Of a stretch of DNA of 11,151 bases, positions 1-5,833 are shown piece by piece (within the stretch, counting starts at the first letter, position 1; each line of letters begins with the position of its first letter). The DNA lies in NCBI GenBank assembly GCA_019117345.1, contig DWZW01000091.1, positions 1 through 11,151 on the forward strand, written 5' to 3'. Source of the DNA: Claveliimonas stercoravium (GTDB taxonomy: Bacteria > Bacillota > Clostridia > Lachnospirales > Lachnospiraceae). The translations under genes and the position numbers were made by a program. A model generated the notes under the pieces. It did not search any database and was not told the origin of the DNA. It saw only the letters and a program-made list of their open reading frames with translations.

Positions 1-812
1 TCATCCCTCCTGCTCTTGGCGCTGGCAAGGCTGGCCGTGGCATAGCAGTAGTGGCATCCGTGGACGCAGGTGTCGTACATGCCGATGTCAATGCTCTCGC
101 AGCAGCCGCACTCCTTCCTCTGTCCCCTGTCCTTCTTCAGGTCCAGCTTGTATCCGATGATCTCCCTTATCTTCTCCCTGTCAACACAGGCAGCGTGGCG
201 GATGCCGTACTGCTCCAGATCGATATTCTCCGCGCAGGTGTACAGGGGCAGACCATACCTGGCGGCAATTTTGGAAAGCCCCTCCGCCAGCATGACCTTC
301 TCCTCGTCCTCCGGCTCCCTGAATGGGCTGCCTCTGTAGGAGTCCACAAAGCTGAAAATGCACCGGGTCGTATAGGGATGCAGCCACTGGCACATCATGT
401 CGAATTTCTCAAGGTGATAGTCAATGGTATATTTCTCCGTCAGGAGGATGGGATCAAAGCGGAAATCCACCCTGTTTTTCCCCAGCCGCTGGCTCAGAAG
501 GATAAAGGTGGCAATGGACTCCTCCGTGGACGGCAGATGGGGTTCTATGTCCTTCTCATAGTCCGTGACCGTCATCTGAAAATAATACTGGTAGTCCAGC
601 CTGTCGATCATCTTCAGATAGGGCAGCATGGGTTCCGGATTTTTCGTCCAGAACACAAAGCAGTCCACCACCTCAGGCGTAAGGCGGATACGGCTCACCT
701 TTTTTCTGTTGTAGGGGTTGGGGACCAGGACTTCCTCTGCCAGCAGCCGGTTCATAAACCACTCCGGATACAGGGCAGGAATGTCGGTCCTCCTGCTTGC
801 GCTGATGATCAT
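1..812 (-). CDS. DUF1848 family protein (3' end cut by window edge)
   Basis: Reading down from ATG at 812 gives 270 uninterrupted codons that run off the window. Landmarks: N-terminal MIISASRRTDIPA, FWTKNPEP (54-61), FRFDPI (117-122), FSFVDSYRGSPF (153-164), and a cysteine-rich end with ECGCC (234-238) followed by a CX3CX2C triad, C249, C253 and C256, in DTCVHGCHYCYA. These match the uncharacterised DUF1848 family. The family's C-terminal cysteine cluster resembles the 4Fe-4S triad that radical SAM enzymes carry near the N-terminus. Family members are around 300 residues, so only a short tail should be missing. GGGAGG lies 6-7 bases before the start, and an extended -10 promoter lies about 130 bases upstream. 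The reaction and substrate are unknown; an iron-sulfur role is inferred from the cysteines. Family assignment is confident, function is not. Confidence 0.9.
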   Translation of the reverse strand, partial: MIISASRRTDIPALYPEWFMNRLLAEEVLVPNPYNRKKVSRIRLTPEVVDCFVFWTKNPEPMLPYLKMIDRLDYQYYFQMTVTDYEKDIEPHLPSTEESIATFILLSQRLGKNRVDFRFDPILLTEKYTIDYHLEKFDMMCQWLHPYTTRCIFSFVDSYRGSPFREPEDEEKVMLAEGLSKIAARYGLPLYTCAENIDLEQYGIRHAACVDREKIREIIGYKLDLKKDRGQRKECGCCESIDIGMYDTCVHGCHYCYATASLASAKSRRD

Positions 813-858
813 AAGTCCTCCCTGGCACCGCGGGGTCTGCACATCGCCGTGACGTCAC

Positions 859-902
859 ATGCCGTCTGTATGCTGTCTGTATGCCATCTGCATGCTGTCA
901 AA
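859..902. repeat. Four 11-bp imperfect tandem repeats in the DUF1848 leader
   Basis: Four consecutive 11-base units (ATGCCGTCTGT, ATGCTGTCTGT, ATGCCATCTGC, ATGCTGTCAAA) occupy the stretch between the DUF1848 promoter and its start codon. The period is close to one helical turn, so a protein could contact each unit on the same DNA face. The units would lie in the 5' untranslated RNA. This may be a binding array or simple slippage; nothing in the sequence decides. Confidence 0.6.
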
Positions 903-939
903 AAATGCATGTTTTTTTGCCCCGCATCATACATCATCC

Positions 940-948
940 ATTATAGCA
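940..948 (-). promoter_or_regulatory. Extended -10 promoter for the DUF1848 gene
   Basis: On the minus strand the sequence reads TGCTATAAT, a perfect TATAAT (940-945) with the TGn extension. No good -35 hexamer is found at 16-18 bases upstream, as is common for extended -10 promoters. It points at the DUF1848 gene and would give a leader of about 120 bases that contains the 11-bp repeats. Confidence 0.6.
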
Positions 949-971
949 CATCCCGTTTTTGAATGACAGAA

Positions 972-1020
972 AAATCAGAGCACTCTCTGTAGCTTAGACT
1001 ACAGACAATCCCTCTGATTT
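972..1020 (-). terminator. Candidate terminator hairpin after the Crp/Fnr-type gene
   Basis: Outer arms AAATCAGAG (972-980) and CTCTGATTT (1012-1020) are perfectly complementary and enclose a second dyad, TCTGTAG (986-992) with CTACAGA (999-1005). Read on the minus strand, the outer stem ends in a run of Ts (GATTTTTC). It could stop transcription from the minus-strand regulator gene about 115 bases upstream. The stem is weak in GC and has an internal loop, so efficiency is uncertain. The inner dyad overlaps a likely activator site. Confidence 0.45.
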
Positions 1021-1036
1021 CGTGTATGATGATAAT
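986..1036 (+). promoter_or_regulatory. Crp/Fnr-type palindrome with plus-strand promoter, no obvious target gene
   Basis: A perfect 7-bp dyad with a 6-bp centre, TCTGTAG-N6-CTACAGA, has the half-site spacing of Crp/Fnr operators (TGTGA-N6-TCACA). Downstream on the plus strand TATGAT (1025-1030) fits a -10 box. A start about seven bases further on (1037) would put the palindrome centre at -41.5, the class II activator position. GATAAT at 1031-1036 is an alternative -10. No ribosome binding site or convincing gene follows on the plus strand; the next coding DNA is the antisense of the neighbouring regulator. Confidence 0.5.
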
Positions 1037-1134
1037 GTAATGCACCTGGCCAGGCAGCAGAAGCCGGACAGCTGCACCCGCTGCCCCCTGCTATGTTCTG
1101 AGTCGTGCGCTGGTGCTCTGGCTGTGTCCGGCTG

Positions 1135-1581
1135 TCACAGCGTCTCGCTGGAGCAGCGGGCTGCCAGCAGGTCCGGCCGCAGGATGCGGATCTGCTTCCG
1201 GCTTGTGGCGATGACGCCCTCCTGCCGGAGACGGGAAAGATTTCTGGAGAGATTGACCCGGTTGGCCGCAAGGATATCCGCCAGCTCCTCCTGGCTCAGA
1301 TAAATGACTGGGCCTGCCTCTGTCTCCTCTCTTTCTGCCAGGAGATAGAGGAGGTTGCCGGTCCCCTTTCCGTGAAAGGAGAGTATCTTCCTGTGGCCCT
1401 CCTCGTGGTGGATGCAGGTCAGGGCCAGCCCGGACAGGATATAATAGACCGGCGAGAAGGGCTGTCCCGCAGCCCACAGGCTGTCTCCCTTTTTAAAGGA
1501 ACGCCTTATTCCCGGAACGGACTTAAAATAGGTTTCAAATGCAGAAAAATCATCTGCAAAAATGTATCTGGGTGTCTGCAT
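1135..1581 (-). CDS. Crp/Fnr-family regulator with internal deletion (possible pseudogene)
   Basis: The 148-residue product starts like a Crp/Fnr protein: residues 28-74 (FKKGDSLWAAGQPFSPVYYI, then the SGLALTCIHHEEGHRKILSF segment and GKGT) are the first half of a cyclic-nucleotide-binding-like beta barrel. It then jumps directly to NLLYLLAE (76-83), which normally lies after the long dimerisation helix. The C-terminal winged helix-turn-helix is intact (about 94-126, LSQEELADILAANRVNLSRN). Full-length relatives have about 220 residues, so roughly 70-80 residues are missing in frame: the rest of the effector domain and most of the dimer helix. A good AGGGGG ribosome binding site precedes ATG at 1581. 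It may encode an effector-independent DNA-binding protein or a non-functional remnant. It is divergent from the TIGR04076 gene, with a 143-bp gap whose AT-rich part (about 1602-1632) may hold promoters in both directions, none with good -35 boxes. Confidence 0.75.
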   Translation of the reverse strand: MQTPRYIFADDFSAFETYFKSVPGIRRSFKKGDSLWAAGQPFSPVYYILSGLALTCIHHEEGHRKILSFHGKGTGNLLYLLAEREETEAGPVIYLSQEELADILAANRVNLSRNLSRLRQEGVIATSRKQIRILRPDLLAARCSSETL

Positions 1582-1724
1582 GGCAGCTCCCCCTTTCTGG
1601 ACTGCATTTTCAGGATACTTTCATAATAATACATTCCGGCGTCCGCCTGCAAGGTCTGGGCCTTTCTGCTCTGGCGCCGCCGCAAAGGTCACCAAAAAAT
1701 CATCAAAAAACGGAGGTACTATTT

Positions 1725-2072
1725 ATGATGAAACGCGTAAAGATCACTGTGCTGAAAACTACCCTCGACAAGGAACTGGCCGGCGAGTACGGCATCGAGG
1801 GGCTGACCGCCTGTCCCATGCTGAAGGAGGGCCAGGTCTTCTATGCGGACTATGCAAAGCCTGAAGGCATGTGCGACGAGGCCTGGAAGGCCATCTACCA
1901 GTATGTATTCGCTCTGGCCCACGGCGCAGGGCAGGACCTCTTCTACTATGGAGACTGGATCAGAAAGCCGGGCGTTGCCATTGTCTCCTGCAATGACGGA
2001 CTGCGTCCTGTCATCTTCAGGCTGGAGGCCACCGAGGAAGAGTCAAAGATTGACTACACGCCCGTCAGGTAG
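1725..2072 (+). CDS. TIGR04076 family small protein
   Basis: This is a 115-residue soluble protein with no signal peptide or membrane segment. Conserved-looking features are C30 in GLTACPMLKEGQVF, C50 in PEGMCDEAWKAIY, and a C-terminal FYYGDWIRKPGVAIVSCNDG followed by LRPVIFRL, with C89. This pattern matches TIGR04076, a family of about 90-110-residue proteins frequent in clostridia and of unknown function. The GGAGG box at 1712-1716 lies 8 bases before ATG 1725 (a second ATG follows directly), so longer upstream readings in this frame are rejected. The three spaced cysteines could bind metal or be redox active, but that is inference. Confidence 0.85.
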   Translation: MMKRVKITVLKTTLDKELAGEYGIEGLTACPMLKEGQVFYADYAKPEGMCDEAWKAIYQYVFALAHGAGQDLFYYGDWIRKPGVAIVSCNDGLRPVIFRLEATEEESKIDYTPVR

Positions 2073-2201
2073 ACAAAGGAGGCACCGCAAGGGTCATGCG
2101 GCCGGCTGGTCTGTGAGTGTGACAGGTACGAAAAGGGAAGGCTTTCCCAGTATTACCGGATCGACCTGCGGCGATCCCCTCCAGTGTTTTCCTGAAAAAT
2201 G

Positions 2202-2230
2202 TGGACATTCCCAGGGGGCAGTGATACACT
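2202..2230 (+). promoter_or_regulatory. Likely promoter of the M23 peptidase operon
   Basis: TGGACA (2202-2207) and TACACT (2225-2230) are separated by exactly 17 bases, and TGA precedes the -10 as in extended -10 promoters. It lies 82 bases before the M23-like start. A related arrangement precedes the DUF1835 gene at 4462-4490. The remaining spacer (2073-2311) holds no supported gene. Confidence 0.5.
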
Positions 2231-2311
2231 GTTCCGGGAGGATGATATAGTGATAAAGGAGAGCTGCTTTAGAGTTGCTGCTTTTTATACCGAACAGGGA
2301 GGACCATTAAA

Positions 2312-3055
2312 ATGAATGTTTCTGTATTTTTCCAGTCATTGAAACAGATGGGAGGCATCATCGCACTGGAGCACAGATACCACGGGAACCTCCCGGATAT
2401 ACGGAACTGCCGTCTGTGCGCAGAATATTCTCTTCCTTTTAAGGGAAAATGGGTTGTTGTAAACGGAGGTATTTCGAAAAGAACATCCCACTCCTGGGAT
2501 ATTCCCACCCAGAGATACGCTTATGACTTTGTCATACTTGACGCAGAAGGCAAAAGCTTTCACGGCCCGGAGGCAGACCCATCCTCTTTTTATTGCTATG
2601 GAAAGGACATTCTTGCTCCGGCTGATGGCGTAGTAGCGGAAGTATCCGCAGGACAGCCGGACAGTCGGATCACTGCCAGAAGAGAGGCCGTCTGTGATGC
2701 CCGGGATATCCGTGGAAACTATATATTGCTTTTCCACGCAGAAAACGAACACTCTCTGCTGGCTCACCTCAAACCAGGCAGTGTCCTTGTATCCGTCGGA
2801 CAAACTGTCAAAAGGGGGCAAAAGATTGCCCAATGTGGAAATTCCGGCAACACCTCCGAACCCCATCTGCACTTTCAGCTGCAGCAAGGACGGAGCTTCT
2901 ACACTTCACCGGGGCTTCCCATTCAATTTGCGGATATATATGTCCAGGATACTTCCAGATATGAAGTCTTTGATGACAGAGGCCTATATATTCCCGGGAA
3001 ATCCTCCTATCCGCCTTATATTGAAATTGGACAGACAGTCAGCAACCAAAAATAA
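2312..3055 (+). CDS. M23-type (LytM/lysostaphin-like) peptidase domain protein
   Basis: The 247-residue protein carries the zinc peptidase core of family M23: H60 and D72 in the SHSWDIPTQRYAYDF segment, H152 in LLAHLKPGS, then VSVGQTVKRGQKIAQCGNSG (161-179 region) leading to PHLHFQL with H175 and H177. In the family these residues hold zinc and cut peptidoglycan cross-bridges or stem peptides. There is no signal peptide or membrane anchor at the N-terminus, which is odd for a cell-wall enzyme but occurs in this subgroup with the QRYAYDF motif. GGGAGG at 2298-2303 sits 8 bases before ATG 2312. The next gene starts 25 bases after the stop, which suggests one transcript. The substrate is not shown by the sequence. 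Confidence 0.85.
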   Translation: MNVSVFFQSLKQMGGIIALEHRYHGNLPDIRNCRLCAEYSLPFKGKWVVVNGGISKRTSHSWDIPTQRYAYDFVILDAEGKSFHGPEADPSSFYCYGKDILAPADGVVAEVSAGQPDSRITARREAVCDARDIRGNYILLFHAENEHSLLAHLKPGSVLVSVGQTVKRGQKIAQCGNSGNTSEPHLHFQLQQGRSFYTSPGLPIQFADIYVQDTSRYEVFDDRGLYIPGKSSYPPYIEIGQTVSNQK

Positions 3056-3080
3056 GCCCCCATCATTTCAGGAGGAACCT

Positions 3081-3410
3081 ATGATCATAGAAAACAATCC
3101 AAAAGAACTGGAGGCAATGAGAGAGTTTCACAGGGGAAACCGGGCCGAGGGCCTGAAGCTCCAGGAAGAATTTGCCGCTCAGTTCAGGGAGGAATACAAA
3201 GATAAGGACCACTGCCCCTGCAAAAAAGCGTGCCGCTATCACGGTAACTGCAAAGAGTGCGTGGCCATACACCGGGCCCACCAGGAGCATGTCCCCAACT
3301 GCATGAGACCCATGCTGAACAAAAAGCTCCGGCTCCTGTCAGAGCTCACGGAACACACGCTGACCAGCGAGATCGAGCCGCCAAAGGAGGTCCTAAGGAA
3401 AGACCTATGA
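3081..3410 (+). CDS. Small Cys-rich protein, DUF6485-like C-terminal part
   Basis: This 109-residue protein has a charged helical N-terminal half (about 1-42, with EAMREFHRGN and FREEYKDKD) followed by a cysteine cluster C45, C47, C51, C57, C60 and C74 in HCPCKKACRYHGNCKECVAI and HVPNC. The C-x-C-x3-C-x5-C-x2-C spacing with a histidine-rich stretch (H64, H67, H70) resembles DUF6485 and suggests a zinc or iron-sulfur site. AGGAGG ends 5 bases before ATG 3081. The stop overlaps the next start (ATGA, 3407-3410), so it is translationally coupled to the acetyltransferase. Function is unknown. Confidence 0.8.
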   Translation: MIIENNPKELEAMREFHRGNRAEGLKLQEEFAAQFREEYKDKDHCPCKKACRYHGNCKECVAIHRAHQEHVPNCMRPMLNKKLRLLSELTEHTLTSEIEPPKEVLRKDL

Positions 3411-3883
3411 TCTACAGAGCATATACCTCAGAGGATCTTGCCGCCGTCGTCCGTCTGTTCCAGGAGACAGTCCACACAGTCTGCGCCGCGGACTACACTC
3501 CCGTCCAACTGGACGCATGGGCTCCAAAAGAACTGAATCTGAAAAAGTGGCAGGCCACGCTCTTGGCCCACCACACCATTGTCGCGGAGGAAGGCGGCGT
3601 CATAGCCGGATTTGGCGACATGGACGACACAGGCTACCTGGACCGCCTCTACGTACATAAAGATTTTCAGCGCCAGGGCATAGCCGCCGCCATCTGCGAC
3701 CGCCTGGAGGCTGCCCTCTCTCCGGAGCTTTCCCCCGTCCGGTTTACGACCCACGCTTCCATCACCGCAAAGCCTTTTTTTGAAAAAAGAGGATACCGCA
3801 TTGTAAAAGAGCAGACCGTGGAGCGCCTCGGTATCCGGCTGACGAACTACGTTATGGAGAAGACGTGCCGGAAAGCTGAGTGA
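3407..3883 (+). CDS. GNAT family N-acetyltransferase
   Basis: The 158-residue protein has the GNAT fold signature. Motif A is YLDRLYVHKDFQRQGIAAAI (77-96), with the Q/R-x-x-G-x-A acetyl-CoA pyrophosphate loop at QRQGIA (88-93). Motif B is AKPFFEKRGYRIVKEQ (121-136), and the C-terminal strand ends NYVMEK. It should transfer an acetyl group from acetyl-CoA to an amine; the acceptor cannot be told from sequence. ATG 3407 is chosen because it overlaps the previous stop as ATGA and is preceded by AAGGAAAG. The 3' end overlaps the convergent Rpn-like reading frame by 32 bases. Confidence 0.9.
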   Translation: MIYRAYTSEDLAAVVRLFQETVHTVCAADYTPVQLDAWAPKELNLKKWQATLLAHHTIVAEEGGVIAGFGDMDDTGYLDRLYVHKDFQRQGIAAAICDRLEAALSPELSPVRFTTHASITAKPFFEKRGYRIVKEQTVERLGIRLTNYVMEKTCRKAE

Positions 3884-4205
3884 TCAGCTTTTCCACCGTC
3901 TCAAGGCTCTCCTCCAAGTCCTCCGCGATCTCCTGTGCTGTCTTTCCCCTGGACAGCTTTTTCTTTACCTTCTCCTTCAGCACAAACTCTTTCCCGGCCT
4001 GATAGCCGTCCTCGTAGGCCTCGCTCTTTACAGCTTTTTCATAGCTTTCCTTGTCAAACGTCTCCAGTATCATCTGCACCACCTCCGCCTTCTGCTGGAT
4101 CAGGATGTCCCTCAGAATTTCGTCCCGGATGCAGTCGTCTATCGCCTGCATGATTGCTTCCTCCAGCGGCTTTCCGGCCTTCAGATTTCTCCGCACCCTG
4201 TCCAC
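3852..4205 (-). pseudogene. Orphan C-terminal part of an Rpn/PD-(D/E)XK 'transposase' family protein
   Basis: The 117-residue frame (GTG start) matches only the tail of Rpn-type recombination-promoting nucleases/putative transposases: VDRVRRNLKAGKPLEEAIMQ, AIDDCIRDEILRDILIQQKA, then AEVVQMILETFDKESYEKAV and an acidic/lysine-rich DGYQAGKEF region. The nuclease domain, normally about 200 residues before this point, is absent. An in-frame TAA lies six codons upstream of the GTG. A GGAGG box (4218-4222) lies 12 bases before GTG, and TATAAT lies directly before that box. It is most simply a truncated remnant. The alternative is a free-standing version of the small internal C-terminal products reported for rpn genes, which act as inhibitors of the full nuclease. 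The last 32 bases overlap the GNAT gene tail to tail. Confidence 0.6.
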
Positions 4206-4222
4206 AAAGATGTCACACCTCC

Positions 4223-4251
4223 ATTATAGACATAAAAACAACGTACTGCAA
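4223..4251 (-). promoter_or_regulatory. Promoter abutting the Rpn-like fragment
   Basis: On the minus strand TTGCAG (4246-4251) and TATAAT (4223-4228) are 17 bases apart. The GGAGG box follows the -10 with no gap, so a transcript starting seven bases downstream (about 4216) would lack it and leave an 11-base leader before the GTG. This layout suggests that sequence was lost between promoter and coding frame. Confidence 0.5.
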
Positions 4252-4461
4252 CCTTTTCACCTGTCTGCAGACTTCAGAAAAAGGAATTTCATGTGGCGGA
4301 AACCGCCCCGGACAAACACCGGATGATAGTAAATAAGATTGGCTGCCGGGCAGCCTCAGAGAAAAGATTTCCTCTGTAGATGGTTTACATTATATAAAAC
4401 AGGCGCGGATAGCAATAGGACATATTGCACAAATTTATGAAAACAATCTTGTGGAAATAAT

Positions 4462-4490
4462 AGACACTGCGGGGCAGAGATGATACACTA
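4462..4490 (+). promoter_or_regulatory. Likely promoter of the DUF1835/DUF3658 gene
   Basis: TAGACA (4462-4467) and TACACT (4485-4490) have a 17-base spacer; TGA precedes the -10. The -10 region GATACACT and the GACA part of the -35 are the same as in the promoter at 2202-2230. The start codon is 49 bases further on. Confidence 0.5.
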
Positions 4491-4538
4491 TGGATAATAA
4501 TACAGAGGATAAAAAGGTCGAAGGGGGGGAGGCAGATC

Positions 4539-5354
4539 ATGGTTGACATTTTGTTTGGCGAGAGCGAGGCCGCCTGCATGAGGTATGCAAAAACCGTCCG
4601 CACTCTCCCGGCAGGGGAGGGCGGACCGGACACGGTGCTCTGTCTTGCCTTCATGCTGGACATTGGCGATATCCAAAAAGCGATAGACAGCTCCTATCGG
4701 CAGGAGCTGATCTTCTCCATGTACAGTCAGGACCAGGATGGACATGACGAGGCTGCCTGCCAGGAGCTAAAGGAAGCCGGTCCATCTTATGTCCGCCAGC
4801 TGGCCCGCCTGGAAGAATATCTAAAGCAGGGCCAGGCCGTGAGGATATGGTGCAGTCACAGCCCCTACTCCCTCTGCGGTCTCTGCTTCCTCTGCGATTG
4901 GATGAAGTCTTACAAAAATCCTGTCTCCGCAGTGGAGCTTCCGAGATACAGGACAAACGGCAGCCGCATTGTATCCTGTCAGAGCTGGGGCGAGGTGTCC
5001 CACGATGAATTCCAGGACTTCCTCCCCCTGGAAAGGCCACTCTCCTCTCTGGAGCGGGAAATGTACGCGCTGCTGTGGACAGACCTGCAAAGGGAAAACG
5101 CGCCTCTTCGCGCTATCATCAACGGGAAACTCCTCAGTGTCCCTGAAGATTTCTACGATTTCCTTATATGGAGGGAGCTCACTGACAAACCTGTAAAGCA
5201 GGCCCTTCTCATCGGGAATATCCTGGGAAAATATCCGGTGGGGACCTGCGACTGGTGGTACGCCCGGAGGATTGACACATTCATAAAGCAGGGAAAGATA
5301 AAGGTGACCGAAGACTCCGGACGAAAATACGCAAGAACCATACGCAGAGTCTGA
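4539..5354 (+). CDS. DUF1835 and DUF3658 domain protein
   Basis: This is a 271-residue soluble protein. The N-terminal half looks like DUF1835: MVDILFGESEA at the start, FMLDIGDI (38-45), and VRIWCSHSPYSLCGLCFLCD (101-120) corresponding to the family's conserved W-x-S-x-S and LCGL segment. The region SWGEVSHDEF (149-158) leads into a C-terminal DUF3658-like part (about 160-271) with LREL-type helices and TCDWWYARRID. Both domains are uncharacterised and commonly fused in Firmicutes. GGGGGAGG ends 6 bases before ATG 4539. It appears to be a single-gene unit, with its own promoter and a regulatory region after it. The function is unknown. Confidence 0.8.
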   Translation: MVDILFGESEAACMRYAKTVRTLPAGEGGPDTVLCLAFMLDIGDIQKAIDSSYRQELIFSMYSQDQDGHDEAACQELKEAGPSYVRQLARLEEYLKQGQAVRIWCSHSPYSLCGLCFLCDWMKSYKNPVSAVELPRYRTNGSRIVSCQSWGEVSHDEFQDFLPLERPLSSLEREMYALLWTDLQRENAPLRAIINGKLLSVPEDFYDFLIWRELTDKPVKQALLIGNILGKYPVGTCDWWYARRIDTFIKQGKIKVTEDSGRKYARTIRRV

Positions 5355-5383
5355 CTCAAACACCTCAGCCGCAGCTTTTTTGC

Positions 5384-5441
5384 GCGCAACCGCAAAGTTG
5401 CGCCCGGGTTGATAGATGCAACTGCGCATACATGCTATGCT
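5384..5441 (+). promoter_or_regulatory. Operator/promoter region of the membrane-anchored XRE gene
   Basis: A perfect dyad GCGCAAC (5384-5390)/GTTGCGC (5397-5403) is followed by GTTG (5408-5411)/CAAC (5419-5422). A TGn-extended -10, TGCTATGCT, has its hexamer at 5436-5441. GGGTTG begins 30 bases before the -10, as it does upstream of the second XRE gene at 6552-6587. The dyads upstream of the -10 fit activator or autoregulator binding; the bound protein is unknown. Confidence 0.5.
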
Positions 5442-5467
5442 GTATCTGTCAAAAGGAGGGATCCTAT

Positions 5468-5833
5468 ATGGAAATTTTATCTGCTTTATCTGTTGTTATT
5501 GCATTTTTTAATCTCATCTATGTCCTTGGGACCTTTGTGGGCGGCGTCTATCTCTTCATTTTGGTCGTGAAAGCCCTAAGGAAATACATCCGGTCCGGCA
5601 ATGTCACCCCGGAGACGGCCAGGACAAGGAAATCCCTGGGCGAGGTGCTGAAGAAACACCGCACGGACAGTGGGATGACCCAGGAATTCGTGGCCCAGGC
5701 GCTGGGAATCAGCAGGCAGGCTGTCTCCAAATGGGAAAACGGCACCTCGGAGCCCACCACTACCAATCTCATTGCCCTGGCAAAGCTGTTTGGAGTGGCG
5801 CCGGAGGACCTGCTGCAGGAGGTACAGAAATGA
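5468..5833 (+). CDS. Membrane-anchored XRE-type helix-turn-helix regulator
   Basis: The 121-residue protein begins with a long hydrophobic stretch (about 4-36, with VVIAFFNLIYVLGTFVGGVY and FILVV) that should insert in the membrane as one helix or a tight hairpin. A basic segment ALRKYIRSG follows. The C-terminal XRE/Cro domain (about 57-116) reads LGEVLKKHRTDSGMTQEFVA, then ALGISRQAVSKWENGTSEP, with the SRQAVSKWE recognition helix. Start ATG 5468 has AGGAGGG seven bases upstream; an earlier ATG in this frame at 5432 overlaps the -10 region and lacks a site. The stop overlaps the alkylation repair start (ATGA, 5830-5833). It may regulate its own operon from the membrane; the signal is unknown. 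Confidence 0.85.
   Translation: MEILSALSVVIAFFNLIYVLGTFVGGVYLFILVVKALRKYIRSGNVTPETARTRKSLGEVLKKHRTDSGMTQEFVAQALGISRQAVSKWENGTSEPTTTNLIALAKLFGVAPEDLLQEVQK

Larger units (their letters stand above)
4206..4538. other. 333-bp gene-free stretch with promoters and two short palindromes
   Basis: No coding frame with a ribosome binding site is seen. It contains a minus-strand promoter next to the Rpn-like fragment, a plus-strand promoter for the DUF1835 gene, a short perfect hairpin GGCGG-AAA-CCGCC (4295-4307) and a GC-rich hairpin GGCTGCC-G-GGCAGCC (4341-4355). Neither hairpin is followed by a T run on either strand, so they are not classical terminators. The rest is AT-rich and featureless. Confidence 0.55.

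Noticed and set aside
51..962. Long plus-strand open frame at the left end
   Set aside because: It is the antisense of the DUF1848 gene; it lacks a ribosome binding site and known motifs, while the minus strand gives a clear family match.
2073..2190. In-frame extension past the TAG stop of the TIGR04076 gene (includes CECDRYEKGRLSQYYRID)
   Set aside because: About 39 open codons after a stop are not rare in GC-rich DNA, the family does not need an extension, and no readthrough signal or pyrrolysine machinery is seen.
4295..4355. Palindromes GGCGG-AAA-CCGCC and GGCTGCC-G-GGCAGCC as terminators or attachment sites
   Set aside because: Neither has a T run or direct-repeat partner, and no integrase is nearby.
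5384..5403. GCGCAAC/GTTGCGC hairpin as terminator of the DUF1835 gene
   Set aside because: The T run lies before, not after, the stem on the plus strand, and the same motif recurs upstream of the other XRE gene, so an operator is more likely.
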